In this document: positions 33,407 to 43,200 of the stretch, in pieces | Position numbering within the stretch: position 1 is the first letter of the stretch | Layout: the number at the start of each line of letters is the position of its first letter | NCBI RefSeq assembly: GCF_000717185.1 | Contig: NZ_JNYE01000050.1 | Coordinates: 1-64,000 of the forward strand | DNA length: 64,000 bases | Source: Kitasatospora phosalacinea | GTDB taxonomy: Bacteria > Actinomycetota > Actinomycetes > Streptomycetales > Streptomycetaceae | Direction of reading: 5' to 3' | Translations under genes and position numbers: made by a program | The notes under the pieces: generated by a model | The model's database searches: none | What the model was told of the DNA's origin: nothing | Seen by the model: only the letters and a program-made list of their open reading frames with translations

Positions 33407-36109
33407 CTACTGCGCGGTGGTGCCGCCGTTCCTGCCGCCGTTGCCGCCCCCCGCACCCGGGCTCGCGGTGGAAGTCGCGGTGGAGGTCGCGGTGTTGGTC
33501 GGGCACAGGCTCGGGACCAGGCAGTCCGACGGGGTGCTGGCCGTGCTCGTCGGGCGGCCGGTCGGCCGTCCGGTCGGCCGGTCGGTCTCGGACGGCGACG
33601 GGTCGGGCGTCTCGCTCGGCAGCGTCTCGCTCGGCAGGGCCGTGGGCGACTCGGAGGCCGAGGCCGAGGCCGAGGGCGAGGCGGTGACCGGGGCCCCGGA
33701 GGAGTCGACCTCCTCGCCCCAGGTGCCCGACGGGGGCGTGAAGCTCCGCGGGTTGCCCGGGCCGACGACCTTCATGTAGCGGGTGAAGATGTCCGCCGGG
33801 TAGTCACCGCCGTGCACCTCCTTCTTGCCGCCGGTGCCGCGCAGGTCGAGCCGCACCTTCTTCTCCTTGTCGTTCACGTCGTCGCGCCACATGCCGACCG
33901 CGGTGGACAGGCTCGGCGTGTAGCCGACGAACCAGGCCGAGACGCTGTCGTCGGTGGTGCCGGTCTTGCCCGCCACCGGGAAGCCCAGCTCGGCGGTCTT
34001 GCTGCCGGTGCCGCGCAGCGCCGCGTTCTGCAGCACGTCGGTGATGGTGTCGGCGACCAGCGGGTCCAGCGCCGTCTTCGGCGTCGGGTGGGTGAACTGC
34101 GGGAGCTCCTTGCCGTGGAACTTCACCAGGGTCACCGAGTACGGGTCGACCTGCTGGCCGTGCGCCGCGAACACCGAGTAGGCCGAGGCCATCCGGATCG
34201 AGCTCGGCGTCGAGGTGCCCAGCGGCAGGGTCAGCGTGTCGGCCCCGGCCAGGGTGTCCCCGTGCAGGCCGAGCTTCTCCGCCATCGCGACGACCTTGTC
34301 GCCGCCGACGTCCTGGCCGAGCTGCACGAACGGCACGTTGTACGACCACTGCATGGCCGTCCGCAGCGTCACGTACCCCTTCTTGCCCGTTTCGCTGTTG
34401 CGCTGGCGGTAGGGCTGGCCGTCGTCGCCGATCGCCTTGCTGCCGTCGGCGCGGTAGATCTGCGCCATGTCGTCGGCCAGGTAGCGGGAGTCCGGGTTGA
34501 TCTTGGCCGGCTGGCCGTCCTCGCCGTTCTTGGTGAGGACGCCGTCCTCCATCGCGGCGGCCAGCACGAAGGGCTTGAAGGTCGAGCCGACCAGGACCGA
34601 GCCGTCCGCGTTGTTGCTGTAGTGGCCGTACTCGCTGCCCGGGCCGCCGTAGATGGCCACGATCGCCCCGTCGCCCGGCACCACCGAGGCGGCGCCCACC
34701 TGGACGTTCTTGTCCTGCTCCCGGCTCTCCGGCTTCAGGGTGGCCGCCGAGAAGTCGTCCACGGCCTTCTTCAGGGCGTCGACCTTGCCCTTGTCGAAGG
34801 TGGTGTGGATCTCGTAGCCGCCGCGGTCCAGGGCCGCCGTGGTGATGCTCGGGTCCTTGGCGGTGACGTACTGCTTGGCCATCTGGATCAGGTACGTGGT
34901 CTCGCCGGTGGTCTTGGTGGCCTTCTGCGCGTCGATCGGCTCGGGGAAGTCCTTGCACTTGGCCCGGTCCTCGGCGGACAGCACCTTGGTGGTGACCATC
35001 CGGTCCAGGATCCAGCTCCAGCGGCCCACCATGCGGTCGTGGTTGGCCTTGCTCAGGCTCGGGTCGTACAGGCCCGCGCCCTTCAGCAGGCCCGCCAGCA
35101 TGGCGCCCTGGCAGACGTCGACCTTGCTGGCGTCGATGCCGTAGTACGCCTGCGCGGCCGCCTGGATGCCGGTCGCGCCGCGGCCGAACCAGCTGGTGTT
35201 CAGGTAGCCGGTGAGGATCTGGTCCTTGGTCTTCTCACCGTTGACCTTCAGGGTGATGAAGAACTCCTTGGCCTTGCGGGAGAGCGTCTGGTCCTGCGAG
35301 AGGTAGACGTTCTTCACGTACTGCTGGGTGATGGTCGAACCGCCCTGGGTCTCGCCGCCGGAGGCCATCTTGTAGACGGCGCGGGCGATGCCCTTGGGGT
35401 CGATGCCGGAGTCGGTGCGGAAGGTGTCGTTCTCCGCCGCGATGACCGCGTCCTGGGCGGCGCGGCTTATCTGCGAGAGCTCCACCAGCTGCTGGTTGTC
35501 GGTGCCGGTGCGGGCCATCTCGGTGCCGTCGGCCCAGTAGTAGACGTTGCTCTGGATCTCCAGCGGGATCTTCTCGTTCGGCACCTGGACCATCGCGTAG
35601 GCGAGGCCGACCGCGGCCACGCTGCCGCCGAAGAAGACCAGGAACAGGCTCAGCACCTGCTTCCAGGAGGGCACCCAGCGCCGGAAGCCGGTCTTGCCGA
35701 ACCGCGGGTAGTCGATCATCCGCTTCTTGCCCGGCCGACCGCCGCCCCGCCCGGCGGCACGGCCGCCCTGCGGACCGCCGCCACCGCCACCGCCACCGCC
35801 GCCGCCCTTGCGGGACTGCTTGCGCATCTCCGCCCGGGTCAGCCGGGGCTGCTCGGCGGTCTCCCGCGCGGCGCGCCGACCCCCGGGACCGCCGGGGCCC
35901 CCGGGACCGCCCTGACCCGGCACCTGCCCGGGGCGACCGGCCCGGCCCAGGCCGGGGTGCCCGCCGCCCGGACCGCCCGGACCGCGGCGGCCGTACTCGG
36001 GTGCGCCCTCGACCGGGTTGCCGTACGCATACGGCCTTCCGGAGTCGGACCGCCGCGGAGGCGGCTGCTCGCCCCCGGGGTTGGCCGACCTGCGCCGGTG
36101 TTCGCTCAT
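33407..36109 (-). CDS. Class A penicillin-binding protein (glycosyltransferase/transpeptidase)
   Basis: 900 residues. A ~145-residue cytoplasmic tail (Pro/Gly/Arg-rich, with a run of glycines at 102-112) leads to one TM helix (152-174). GT51 motifs follow: AAENDTF with catalytic Glu226, GGSTITQQ (257-264) and RKAKEFF. The transpeptidase domain has STFK near residue 510, SYN near 589 and KTGTT near 711. The C-terminus is a Ser/Thr/Pro- and Gly/Asn-rich extension. It polymerises and cross-links peptidoglycan. The ATG is preceded by GGAGAG. The tail is encoded by repetitive GC-rich sequence. It is divergent from the PadR gene. Confidence 0.95.
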   Translation of the reverse strand: MSEHRRRSANPGGEQPPPRRSDSGRPYAYGNPVEGAPEYGRRGPGGPGGGHPGLGRAGRPGQVPGQGGPGGPGGPGGRRAARETAEQPRLTRAEMRKQSRKGGGGGGGGGGGPQGGRAAGRGGGRPGKKRMIDYPRFGKTGFRRWVPSWKQVLSLFLVFFGGSVAAVGLAYAMVQVPNEKIPLEIQSNVYYWADGTEMARTGTDNQQLVELSQISRAAQDAVIAAENDTFRTDSGIDPKGIARAVYKMASGGETQGGSTITQQYVKNVYLSQDQTLSRKAKEFFITLKVNGEKTKDQILTGYLNTSWFGRGATGIQAAAQAYYGIDASKVDVCQGAMLAGLLKGAGLYDPSLSKANHDRMVGRWSWILDRMVTTKVLSAEDRAKCKDFPEPIDAQKATKTTGETTYLIQMAKQYVTAKDPSITTAALDRGGYEIHTTFDKGKVDALKKAVDDFSAATLKPESREQDKNVQVGAASVVPGDGAIVAIYGGPGSEYGHYSNNADGSVLVGSTFKPFVLAAAMEDGVLTKNGEDGQPAKINPDSRYLADDMAQIYRADGSKAIGDDGQPYRQRNSETGKKGYVTLRTAMQWSYNVPFVQLGQDVGGDKVVAMAEKLGLHGDTLAGADTLTLPLGTSTPSSIRMASAYSVFAAHGQQVDPYSVTLVKFHGKELPQFTHPTPKTALDPLVADTITDVLQNAALRGTGSKTAELGFPVAGKTGTTDDSVSAWFVGYTPSLSTAVGMWRDDVNDKEKKVRLDLRGTGGKKEVHGGDYPADIFTRYMKVVGPGNPRSFTPPSGTWGEEVDSSGAPVTASPSASASASESPTALPSETLPSETPDPSPSETDRPTGRPTGRPTSTASTPSDCLVPSLCPTNTATSTATSTASPGAGGGNGGRNGGTTAQ

Positions 36110-36297
36110 CTCTCCGCAGCTCCTCGGTCAGGGTGCACAGGCGAAAGAGTACGGCTCCCGAAAAGCCTCCTAATCGGGCATTGGAAGCCAACCGGGACGA
36201 ACTGACCGCGATTCATTACACGCCCGTTGCCCAGAAGCCTTGTGATCGCAGTTACGCGTGCCCCTCTTGCTCCTTCCGTGACCCAGGGTTACTGTTG

Positions 36298-36335
36298 CCG
36301 ATATATCGAGCCGATACATCGGCGCGACACATCGG
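36298..36335. promoter_or_regulatory. Triple PadR-type operator upstream of the padR gene
   Basis: Three imperfect copies of ccgatayatcgg lie side by side: ccgatatatcg (36298-36308), ccgatacatcgg (36311-36322) and cgacacatcgg (36325-36335). Centres are ~13-14 bp apart, just over one helical turn. They lie 70-108 bp before the padR start, in an AT-richer stretch, as expected for an autoregulatory operator. The facing PBP promoter could also be affected. Confidence 0.7.
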
Positions 36336-36405
36336 TTCGGCATACACTGCCGGACCGGGGCCCGCACCCGACGAGCAGGAACCCTCACGGAAGGAGGAAG
36401 GCGGT

Positions 36406-37068
36406 ATGAGCCGACGCTCCGGCGTCCTCGAATTCGCCGTCCTCGGCCTGCTCCACGACGCGCCCATGCACGGGTACGAGCTGCGCAAGCGGCTCAACGT
36501 CCTGCTGGGCTCGTTCCGGGCCTTCTCGTACGGAACGCTCTACCCCTGCCTGAAGAGCCTGGTCGCCCAGGGCTTCCTGGTGGAGGACAACCCGGACGTC
36601 GAGTACGTCCCGGCCACCGCCCTCAACGGCAAGCGGTCGAAGATCGTCTACCGGCTCTCCCCGGAGGGCAAGCAGCGCTTCGAGGAACTGCTCGCCGAGT
36701 CCGGCCCGGAGGCGTGGGAGGACGAGCACTTCGGCGTCCGCTTCGCCTTCTTCGGCCAGACCGACCGGGCGGTCCGGATGCGCGTGCTGGAAGGCCGCCG
36801 CAGCCGGCTGGAGGAGCGGCTGGAGCGGATGCGCAGCTCCATCACCCGCACCCGCGAGCGCTTCGACGACTACACCCTCGAACTCCAGCGCCACGGCCTG
36901 GAGTCCGTGGAACGCGAGGTCCGATGGCTCAACGAGCTGATCGAGACCGAGCGGGCCACCCGGACCGGACGCAGTGCCGCGTCCCCCAGCACTTCGGACG
37001 GCCGTGGTCCGGCCGACGGGTCCTCCGACCCGCCCGGGCCGCCGTACGACCGCCCGGGGCGCTCCTAG
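36406..37068 (+). CDS. PadR family transcriptional regulator
   Basis: 220 residues. The N-terminal winged helix is the PadR type (LEFAVLGLLHDAPMHGYELRKRLNVLLG, FSYGTLYPCLKSLVAQGFL, KRSKIVYRLSPEGKQRF). A C-terminal coiled-coil helix follows (MRVLEGRRSRLEERLERMRSSITRTRERFDDY) for dimerisation, then a disordered Ser/Pro/Gly tail. An AAGGAGGAAGG RBS precedes the ATG. PadR genes directly upstream of ino1 are conserved in streptomycetes. It probably regulates itself and perhaps ino1. Confidence 0.93.
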   Translation: MSRRSGVLEFAVLGLLHDAPMHGYELRKRLNVLLGSFRAFSYGTLYPCLKSLVAQGFLVEDNPDVEYVPATALNGKRSKIVYRLSPEGKQRFEELLAESGPEAWEDEHFGVRFAFFGQTDRAVRMRVLEGRRSRLEERLERMRSSITRTRERFDDYTLELQRHGLESVEREVRWLNELIETERATRTGRSAASPSTSDGRGPADGSSDPPGPPYDRPGRS

Positions 37069-37212
37069 CGGAGCGCTGCACCACCGCGCCGGCCCCGCCG
37101 CCCGCGGCGAGGCGTGGGCGCCCCGTGCGCCCGACCAGACAGTCAGAACAGATGTGGAACGAGGTTGCCGCCGCAGCACGGCGGACCTCATGAGATTCAG
37201 GGAGCAACCGGA

Positions 37213-38295
37213 ATGGGTTCGGTTCGCGTAGCCATCGTCGGCGTGGGCAACTGCGCCGCCTCGCTGGTGCAGGGTGTCGAGTACTACAAGGACGCCGACC
37301 CGGCCGGTAAGGTCCCCGGCCTGATGCACGTCCAGTTCGGCGACTACCACGTCAAGGACGTCGAGTTCGTCGCCGCGTTCGACGTGGACGCCAAGAAGGT
37401 CGGCTTCGACCTGGCCGACGCCATCGGCAACAGCGAGAACAACACCATCAAGATCTGCGACGTGCCGCCGACCGGCGTCACCGTGCAGCGCGGCCACACC
37501 CTCGACGGCCTCGGCAAGTACTACCGCGAGACCATCGAGGAGTCCGACGAGGCCCCGGCCGACGTCGTGCAGATCCTCAAGGACCGCCAGGTCGACGTCC
37601 TGGTCTGCTACCTGCCGGTCGGCTCCGAGGCCGCCGCCAAGTTCTACGCCCAGTGCGCCATCGACGCCAAGGTCGCCTTCGTGAACGCCCTCCCGGTGTT
37701 CATCGCCGGCACCAAGGAGTGGGCCGACAAGTTCACCGAGGCCGGTGTCCCGATCGTCGGCGACGACATCAAGTCGCAGGTCGGCGCCACCATCACGCAC
37801 CGCGTGATGGCGAAGCTCTTCGAGGACCGCGGTGTCGTCCTCGAGCGCACCATGCAGCTGAACGTCGGCGGCAACATGGACTTCAAGAACATGCTCGAGC
37901 GCGAGCGCCTGGAGTCCAAGAAGATCTCCAAGACCCAGGCGGTCACCTCCCAGATCCGCGACCGCGAGCTGGGCGCCAAGAACGTCCACATCGGCCCGTC
38001 CGACTACGTCGCGTGGCTCGACGACCGCAAGTGGGCGTACGTCCGCCTCGAGGGCCGCGCGTTCGGCGACGTCCCGCTGAACCTCGAGTACAAGCTCGAG
38101 GTCTGGGACTCCCCGAACTCGGCCGGTGTCATCATCGACGCCGTGCGCGCCGCGAAGATCGCCAAGGACCGCGGCATCGGCGGCCCGATCCTCTCCGCGT
38201 CCTCGTACTTCATGAAGTCCCCGCCGGTGCAGTACTTCGACGACGAGGCCAAGGAGAACGTCGAGAAGTTCATCCGCGGCGAGGTCGAGCGCTGA
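37213..38295 (+). CDS. ino1: Inositol-3-phosphate synthase
   Basis: 360 residues starting [25 protein letters not shown], the NAD-binding loop of actinobacterial myo-inositol-1-phosphate synthase. The catalytic core has [15 protein letters not shown] and [13 protein letters not shown], with the conserved lysines in [17 protein letters not shown]. It converts glucose-6-phosphate to inositol-3-phosphate for phosphatidylinositol and mycothiol. GGGAGC lies before the ATG at 37213. The last codons and stop are part of a 39-base tandem duplication. Confidence 0.96.
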   Translation: MGSVRVAIVGVGNCAASLVQGVEYYKDADPAGKVPGLMHVQFGDYHVKDVEFVAAFDVDAKKVGFDLADAIGNSENNTIKICDVPPTGVTVQRGHTLDGLGKYYRETIEESDEAPADVVQILKDRQVDVLVCYLPVGSEAAAKFYAQCAIDAKVAFVNALPVFIAGTKEWADKFTEAGVPIVGDDIKSQVGATITHRVMAKLFEDRGVVLERTMQLNVGGNMDFKNMLERERLESKKISKTQAVTSQIRDRELGAKNVHIGPSDYVAWLDDRKWAYVRLEGRAFGDVPLNLEYKLEVWDSPNSAGVIIDAVRAAKIAKDRGIGGPILSASSYFMKSPPVQYFDDEAKENVEKFIRGEVER

Positions 38296-38377
38296 GCGCA
38301 GCGAAGCCTGCTCGCTGTTGAAGGTGAGCGCTGAGCGCAGCGAAGCCTGCTCGCTGTTGAAGGCGAGCGCTGAGCGC
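38287..38377. repeat. 39-bp tandem duplication covering the ino1 stop
   Basis: A unit beginning gagcgctgagcgcagcgaag starts at 38287 and again at 38326, with a truncated third copy at 38365. The first copy contains the final Glu-Arg codons and the TGA of ino1. 39 is a multiple of three, so a reading frame through the repeats would be preserved. Confidence 0.9.
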
Positions 38378-38406
38378 TGAGCAAGACTGACTCATCGTCA
38401 GGTGTG

Positions 38407-38447
38407 GCCGGAGGGCCGTCCCGCTTCGTGCGGGGCGGCCCTCCGGC
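38407..38447. terminator. 18-bp hairpin between ino1 and CHAP gene
   Basis: Bases 38407-38424 pair with 38430-38447 with one G-U wobble around ttcgt, between convergent stops. It is the strongest terminator candidate for ino1. Confidence 0.85.
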
Positions 38448-38451
38448 GCGT

Positions 38452-39222
38452 TCAGGACCAGGCGGCGGCCCAGGTGGCCGGGCCGACCACGCCGTCCGCG
38501 GCGAGGCCGTGGCGCTGCTGGAAGGCCCGGCAGACCCGGGCCGAGGCGGGGCCGTACCAGCCGTCCGCGGTGATCGACCAGCCGCGGGCGGCCAGTCGGC
38601 GCTGCCACATCAGCACGTCGTCCCCGTGCAGCATCGGGGTGCGCACCCGCAGGTAGCGGCCGGGCCAGCGCGGCGCACCGGCGGCCGGGGTGGTGGCCTG
38701 GGCCGCGGTCCGGGCCGCGGGGACGCCGCCGAGGGCCGGGTCGGCGGAGACGGTGCCCTCCGGGAAGGCCGGGACGCCGTACCCGTACGGCGAGCCGGGG
38801 CCGCGCCGCGGGCGGGACTTGAGGTAGACGCCGTCGCCCTCGGCGGAGCCGCTGTCGTTGGTGTTGGCCTCCACCGTGCTGATGGTGTCGGCGTCGTAGG
38901 CGACCACGACGCCGGTGTGGGTGCCGCCGCCGGGGCCGAGGTAGAAGGGGCCGCCGAGGACGGGGTAGTCGCTCCAGCGGCCGTGGTCGCGCCACCAGGC
39001 GACCGCGGTCAGGCAGGACGCGGTCATCGGCCAGAGGGCGTCCATGCCGGCCCGGTGGGCGGCCCAGGCCTCGAAGGTGGCGCACCAGGGCTGGCCGTCG
39101 GACCATTCGAGCCCGGGGGTCTCGGTGCTGTAGCGCTGGCGGTTGTTCCAGGTGCCGTCGGGGTCGCGGCCTTCGTGCTGCCCGACCTGTCCGAGCAGCA
39201 GGGCGGTGAACTCGTCCCGCAT
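38452..39222 (-). CDS. CHAP-domain amidase with peptidoglycan-binding module
   Basis: 256 residues. The CHAP/NlpC-like half has the catalytic Cys in GQPWCATFEAWAAHRAG, the His in GGGTHTGVVVAYD and the Glu/Asn in STVEANTND. The C-terminal ~60 residues are a PG_binding_1 helix bundle (LMWQRRLAARGWSITADGWYGP, FQQRHGLAADGVVGPATW). It probably cleaves peptidoglycan cross-bridges or stem peptides. No signal peptide is visible from the ATG at 39222 (GGGAGG upstream), so export must be non-classical or a longer start is used. Confidence 0.85.
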   Translation of the reverse strand: MRDEFTALLLGQVGQHEGRDPDGTWNNRQRYSTETPGLEWSDGQPWCATFEAWAAHRAGMDALWPMTASCLTAVAWWRDHGRWSDYPVLGGPFYLGPGGGTHTGVVVAYDADTISTVEANTNDSGSAEGDGVYLKSRPRRGPGSPYGYGVPAFPEGTVSADPALGGVPAARTAAQATTPAAGAPRWPGRYLRVRTPMLHGDDVLMWQRRLAARGWSITADGWYGPASARVCRAFQQRHGLAADGVVGPATWAAAWS

Positions 39223-39344
39223 GGGAGCCTCCCGTTGTCCGAACTGGTTCTTCCCTCCCGGAGTGGTCAACGACCCCGGAACGGCGAGGTCATCGGTGGT
39301 GCGGGAGCACGCGGGGGGCGTCCGTCCGCCGGAAGCCAACGGAT

Positions 39345-39358
39345 GTTCCACGTGGAAC
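39345..39358. promoter_or_regulatory. parS: parS-like ParB site 4
   Basis: GTTCCACGTGGAAC palindrome in the divergent gap between the CHAP and MFS genes, 28 bases before the MFS start. Confidence 0.85.
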
Positions 39359-39385
39359 GGGACGGCCTCGTGGCACCCTTGGCGG

Positions 39386-40690
39386 GTGATCACCGAACGG
39401 GCCCCGCGAGAGGCCACCCTGCCGGGGCTGCTGCTCGGCCTGCTGCGCGGTCCGGGCTTCCGGCGACTGCTGACGGTCCGGCTGCTCTCGCAGCTGTCGG
39501 ACGGGGTGTTCCAGGCCTCGCTGGCCACCTACGCGCTCTTCTCCCCGGACAAGCAGTCCTCCCCCGCCGAGATCGCCGTCGCGCTGGCGGTGGTGATGCT
39601 GCCGTTCTCCGTGGTCGGGCCGTTCACGGGGGTGATGCTGGACCGCTGGCGGCGGCGCCAGGTGCTGCTGACGGGGAACCTGCTCCGCTGCGCGCTCTGC
39701 CTGTCGACCGCCCTGCTGCTGCTCGGCGGGCTGCCGCGCTGGGTGTTCTACGCGGCGGCGCTGGTGGTGATCGGGGTCAACCGGTTCATCCTGGCCGGGC
39801 TGTCGGCCGCACTGCCCCGGGTGGTGGCGGACCCGTCCGCACTGGTCACCGCCAACGCGGTGTCGCCGACCCTGGGCACGGTCGCGGCGACGGTCGGCGG
39901 CTCCCTCGGGCTGGTGGGCGGCGTGCTGGCGACCGGCTCGGCCGCCAGCGCCCTGACCGTGGGACTCTCCGCGCTGCTGTACCTGGTCGCCGCACTGGCC
40001 GTGCGGCCGATCGCGCCGGACGAGCTGGGGCCCGACCTGCACCGCGAACTCCCGCCGCTGCGGCAGGCCCTGGCGACCGCCTGGAACGACCTGCGGGCCG
40101 GGCTGCGGCACCTGCTGCGGGAGTGCCGTCCGGCGGTGCGCGCGCTGGCCGCGGTGAGCCTGGCCAGGTTCTGCTACGGCGTGCTGACCGTGGTGGTGCT
40201 GATGCTGTGCCGCTACACCTTCAACCGGGCCGAGGACGTCGACGGCGGCCTGGCCACCCTGGGCCTGGCGGTCGTGATGTCCGCGGTGGGCTTCTTCCTG
40301 GCGGCGGCGGCCAGCCCGTGGGCCACCCGCCGGTTCGGCCTGCACGGCTGGCTGACGATCTGCCTGGCCGGAGCCGCGGTGTTCGTGCCGACGCTCGGCC
40401 TGACCTTCCGGGAGGCCCCGGTGATGGCGGCGGCGCTGCTGCTGGGCGTGGTCACCCAGGGCAGCAAGATCTGCACCGACACGCTGGTCCAGGAGTCGGT
40501 GGAGGACGAGTACCGCGGCCGGGTGTTCGCGATCTACGACGTCCTGATGAACGTCTCGTACGTGGCCGCGGCCGCCGCCACCGCGCTGGTGCTGCCGCTG
40601 GACGGCCGCTCCGTGCCGGTGCTGCTGACGCTGTCCGGGCTGTACGCGCTCGGGGCGGTGCTCTACTTCCGGGCCGCTCGCCGCCCCTGA
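39386..40690 (+). CDS. MFS transporter
   Basis: 434 residues with ~12 hydrophobic helices. It begins RLLTVRLLSQLSDGVFQASLATYALF, and the MFS A-loop equivalent between helices 2 and 3 is GVMLDRWRRRQVLLTGNLLR. A central cytoplasmic loop (RPIAPDELGPDLHRELPPLRQALATAWNDL) separates the halves, and the second half has LVQESVEDEYRGRVFAIYDVLMN. The substrate is unknown. The GTG at 39386 is my choice; no strong RBS is seen and a parS site lies directly upstream. Confidence 0.85.
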   Translation: MITERAPREATLPGLLLGLLRGPGFRRLLTVRLLSQLSDGVFQASLATYALFSPDKQSSPAEIAVALAVVMLPFSVVGPFTGVMLDRWRRRQVLLTGNLLRCALCLSTALLLLGGLPRWVFYAAALVVIGVNRFILAGLSAALPRVVADPSALVTANAVSPTLGTVAATVGGSLGLVGGVLATGSAASALTVGLSALLYLVAALAVRPIAPDELGPDLHRELPPLRQALATAWNDLRAGLRHLLRECRPAVRALAAVSLARFCYGVLTVVVLMLCRYTFNRAEDVDGGLATLGLAVVMSAVGFFLAAAASPWATRRFGLHGWLTICLAGAAVFVPTLGLTFREAPVMAAALLLGVVTQGSKICTDTLVQESVEDEYRGRVFAIYDVLMNVSYVAAAAATALVLPLDGRSVPVLLTLSGLYALGAVLYFRAARRP

Positions 40691-40753
40691 CGGGGGGCGG
40701 CCGCTAGGGTACGTGGGCGCACGGCAACGTCACCGCCGCAGGGGGATCATCAG

Positions 40754-41491
40754 ATGAGCACACCGCCGCCGCCCGGGCCCTACGGGCAGCCCGACCCGTA
40801 CGGCCAGCCCGGCCAGCAGCCGCCGCCACCGCCGTACGGCGGCCCGTCCGGCTACGCCCCACCGCCCGCGTACGGCCAGCAGCCGGGCTACGGCCAGCAG
40901 CCCCCGGCGTACGGCCAGCAGCCGGGCTACGGCCAGCAGCCCCCGTCCGGCTACGCCCAGCCCCCCGCGTACGGGCAGCAACCCCCCGCCTACGGGCAGC
41001 AGCCCGCGTACGGCCAACCGCCCGCGTACGGCCAACCGCCCGCGTACGGCCAACCGCCCGGGTACGGCCAACCTCCCGCCGGGGAAGGGCAGTTGACCGG
41101 CTGGGGGCAGGAGCCGCCGCGGGCACCGGCCAAGCAGGTCGGCCGGGGCGCGAAGGTCCGCGGGGCCGTGATGGGCCTGGGGGCGATCGGCGTGGTGGTC
41201 GGCGGCCTGTGGGCGTTCGCCGCGCTGACCGGCGCCGGCGACAGCGGCCCGAAGGTCGGGGAGTGCCTGAACGGCAAGCACAAGGAGGTGTCCTGCAGCG
41301 CGTCGGACGCCGCCTGGAAGGTGCTGTACCGCCAGTCCGGCCGGGGCACCCCGTCGCTCGACTGCAGCGAGGACCACCCGGGGACGACGCCCCACGACGG
41401 CCAGTACCGGTCGCACAAGCGGACCTACCGGTACCGGGTGTGCCTGGCCCCGGCGAACGCCGCGCCCGCACCGTCCACCGGGAAGCACTGA
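40754..41491 (+). CDS. Pro/Tyr/Gln-repeat membrane protein of unknown function
   Basis: 245 residues. The first ~110 are low-complexity [15 protein letters not shown] repeats (about a dozen YGQ units), then a basic stretch ([11 protein letters not shown]), one TM helix ([21 protein letters not shown]) and an outside domain with four Cys ([30 protein letters not shown]). The disordered cytoplasmic repeats are similar to those of other streptomycete envelope proteins. No catalytic motif is seen. It converges with cca, leaving only 7 bases between stops. Confidence 0.8.
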   Translation: MSTPPPPGPYGQPDPYGQPGQQPPPPPYGGPSGYAPPPAYGQQPGYGQQPPAYGQQPGYGQQPPSGYAQPPAYGQQPPAYGQQPAYGQPPAYGQPPAYGQPPGYGQPPAGEGQLTGWGQEPPRAPAKQVGRGAKVRGAVMGLGAIGVVVGGLWAFAALTGAGDSGPKVGECLNGKHKEVSCSASDAAWKVLYRQSGRGTPSLDCSEDHPGTTPHDGQYRSHKRTYRYRVCLAPANAAPAPSTGKH

Positions 41492-41498
41492 GCGGGCG

Positions 41499-42992
41499 TC
41501 AGTCCTGCGGCTGCTCGGCCCACCAGGCGCGCAGGGCGGCCACCGCCTCCTCGTGCTCCACCGGGCCGTGCTCCAGGCGCAGTTCGAGCAGGTGCTTGTA
41601 GGCCCGGCCCACCGCGGGGCCGGGACGCAGGCCGAGCAGCTGCATGATCTCGTTGCCGTCCAGCGCGGGGCGGATCGCCTCCAGCTCCTCCTGCTCCTGG
41701 AGCGCGGTGATCCGCTCCTCCAGCGAGTCGTAGGTGCGGGCCAGCGCGGCGGCCTTGCGCTTGTTGCGGGTGGTGCAGTCGGAGCGGGTCAGCTTGTGCA
41801 GCCTGGTCAGCAGCGGCCCGGCGTCGGTGACGTAGCGGCGCACCGCGGAGTCGGTCCACTCGCCGCCGCCGTAGCCGTGGAAGCGCAGGTGCAGCTCGAC
41901 CAGCCGGGACACCTCGTTGACCAGCTCGTTGGAGTACTTGAGCTCGCGCATCCGCTTGCGGGTCATCTTGGCGCCGACCACCTCGTGGTGGTGGAAGGAG
42001 ACCCGGCCGTCGGACTCGAAGCGGCGGGTGCGCGGCTTGCCGATGTCGTGCAGCAGCGCGGCCAGCCGCAGCACCAGGTCGGGGCCCTCGGTCTCCAGCG
42101 CGATCGCCTGCTCCAGGACGGTCAGCGAGTGCTCGTACACGTCCTTGTGCCGGTGGTGCTCGTCGCTCTCCAGGCGCAGCGCCGGGAGCTCGGGCAGCAC
42201 GAAGTCGGCCAGGCCGGTGTCGACCAGTAGGCGCAGGCCCTTGACCGGGTGGTCGGCGAGCAGCAGCTTGTTCAGCTCGGCCTGGACGCGCTCGGCGGAG
42301 ACGATGGTGATCCGCTCGGCCATCGCGGTCATCGCGGCGACCACCTCGGGCGCCGGGTCGAAGTCCAGCTGGGCGGCGAACCGGGCGGCCCGCATCATCC
42401 GCAGCGGGTCGTCGGAGAAGGACTCCTCGGGGGTGGCGGGGGTGCGCAGCACCCGGGCCTCCAGGTCGTCCAGGCCGCGGTGCGGGTCGACGAACTGCCG
42501 GCCGGGCAGGTCGACGGCCATCGCGTTGACGGTGAAGTCGCGGCGCACCAGGTCCTGCTCGATCGAGTCGCCGTAGCTGACCTCGGGCTTGCGCGAGGTG
42601 CGGTCGTACGCCTCGCTGCGGTAGGTGGTGATCTCGATCAGGAACGAGCCCTCGGCCGTGTCCTTGCGGGCGCCGACGGTGCCGAACGCGATGCCCACGT
42701 CCCAGACCGCGTCGGCCCAGCCCTTGACCAGCTTGAGGATCTGCTGGGGGCGGGCGTCGGTGGTGAAGTCGAGGTCGTTGCCGAGCCGGCCGAGCAGGGC
42801 GTCCCGGACCGAACCGCCGACCAGCGACAGCCGGTGGCCGGCGTCCTGGAAGCGGCGGGCGATCTCGTCGGCGACCGGGGAGACCCGCAGCAGTTCCTGC
42901 AGGCCGAGGGTCTGCGCCTCGGTCAGCCCCGGCAGGGCGACCCGGTCGGCGGAGCTGGAATGATTGGCGCTGGACGCATTGGCAGTGGACAC
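41499..42992 (-). CDS. cca: CCA tRNA nucleotidyltransferase
   Basis: 497 residues of the class II nucleotidyltransferase family. It has the GGSVRDALLGR loop followed by the metal pair NDLDFTTDA, then RRDFTVNAMAV, DPLRMMRAARFAAQL and ERVQAELNKLLL. A C-terminal HD domain is present (LAALLHDIGKPRTR, FHHHEVVGAKM). It adds or repairs the 3' CCA of tRNAs. GTG start. Located upstream of murJ on the other strand as in other streptomycetes. Confidence 0.95.
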   Translation of the reverse strand: MSTANASSANHSSSADRVALPGLTEAQTLGLQELLRVSPVADEIARRFQDAGHRLSLVGGSVRDALLGRLGNDLDFTTDARPQQILKLVKGWADAVWDVGIAFGTVGARKDTAEGSFLIEITTYRSEAYDRTSRKPEVSYGDSIEQDLVRRDFTVNAMAVDLPGRQFVDPHRGLDDLEARVLRTPATPEESFSDDPLRMMRAARFAAQLDFDPAPEVVAAMTAMAERITIVSAERVQAELNKLLLADHPVKGLRLLVDTGLADFVLPELPALRLESDEHHRHKDVYEHSLTVLEQAIALETEGPDLVLRLAALLHDIGKPRTRRFESDGRVSFHHHEVVGAKMTRKRMRELKYSNELVNEVSRLVELHLRFHGYGGGEWTDSAVRRYVTDAGPLLTRLHKLTRSDCTTRNKRKAAALARTYDSLEERITALQEQEELEAIRPALDGNEIMQLLGLRPGPAVGRAYKHLLELRLEHGPVEHEEAVAALRAWWAEQPQD

Positions 42993-43200
42993 GGCTCACA
43001 AGGGTACGTGCCCGGCCAGCTCCGCCGCCCTCCCGTTTCGCGCCGCCGGGCCGGTCCGGCAGCTCCCGGGCCGCAACACTGCGGGCCGGGCGGCGTCGTT
43101 ACCATGCCGGGTGGGTGCTCCTCGGCAGGGGCCCGCGCGGTCGGGTCGGCCGCGGCGGTGCGTGGAGTGATCGAGACGATCGGGAACGGCGAGGACGCAC

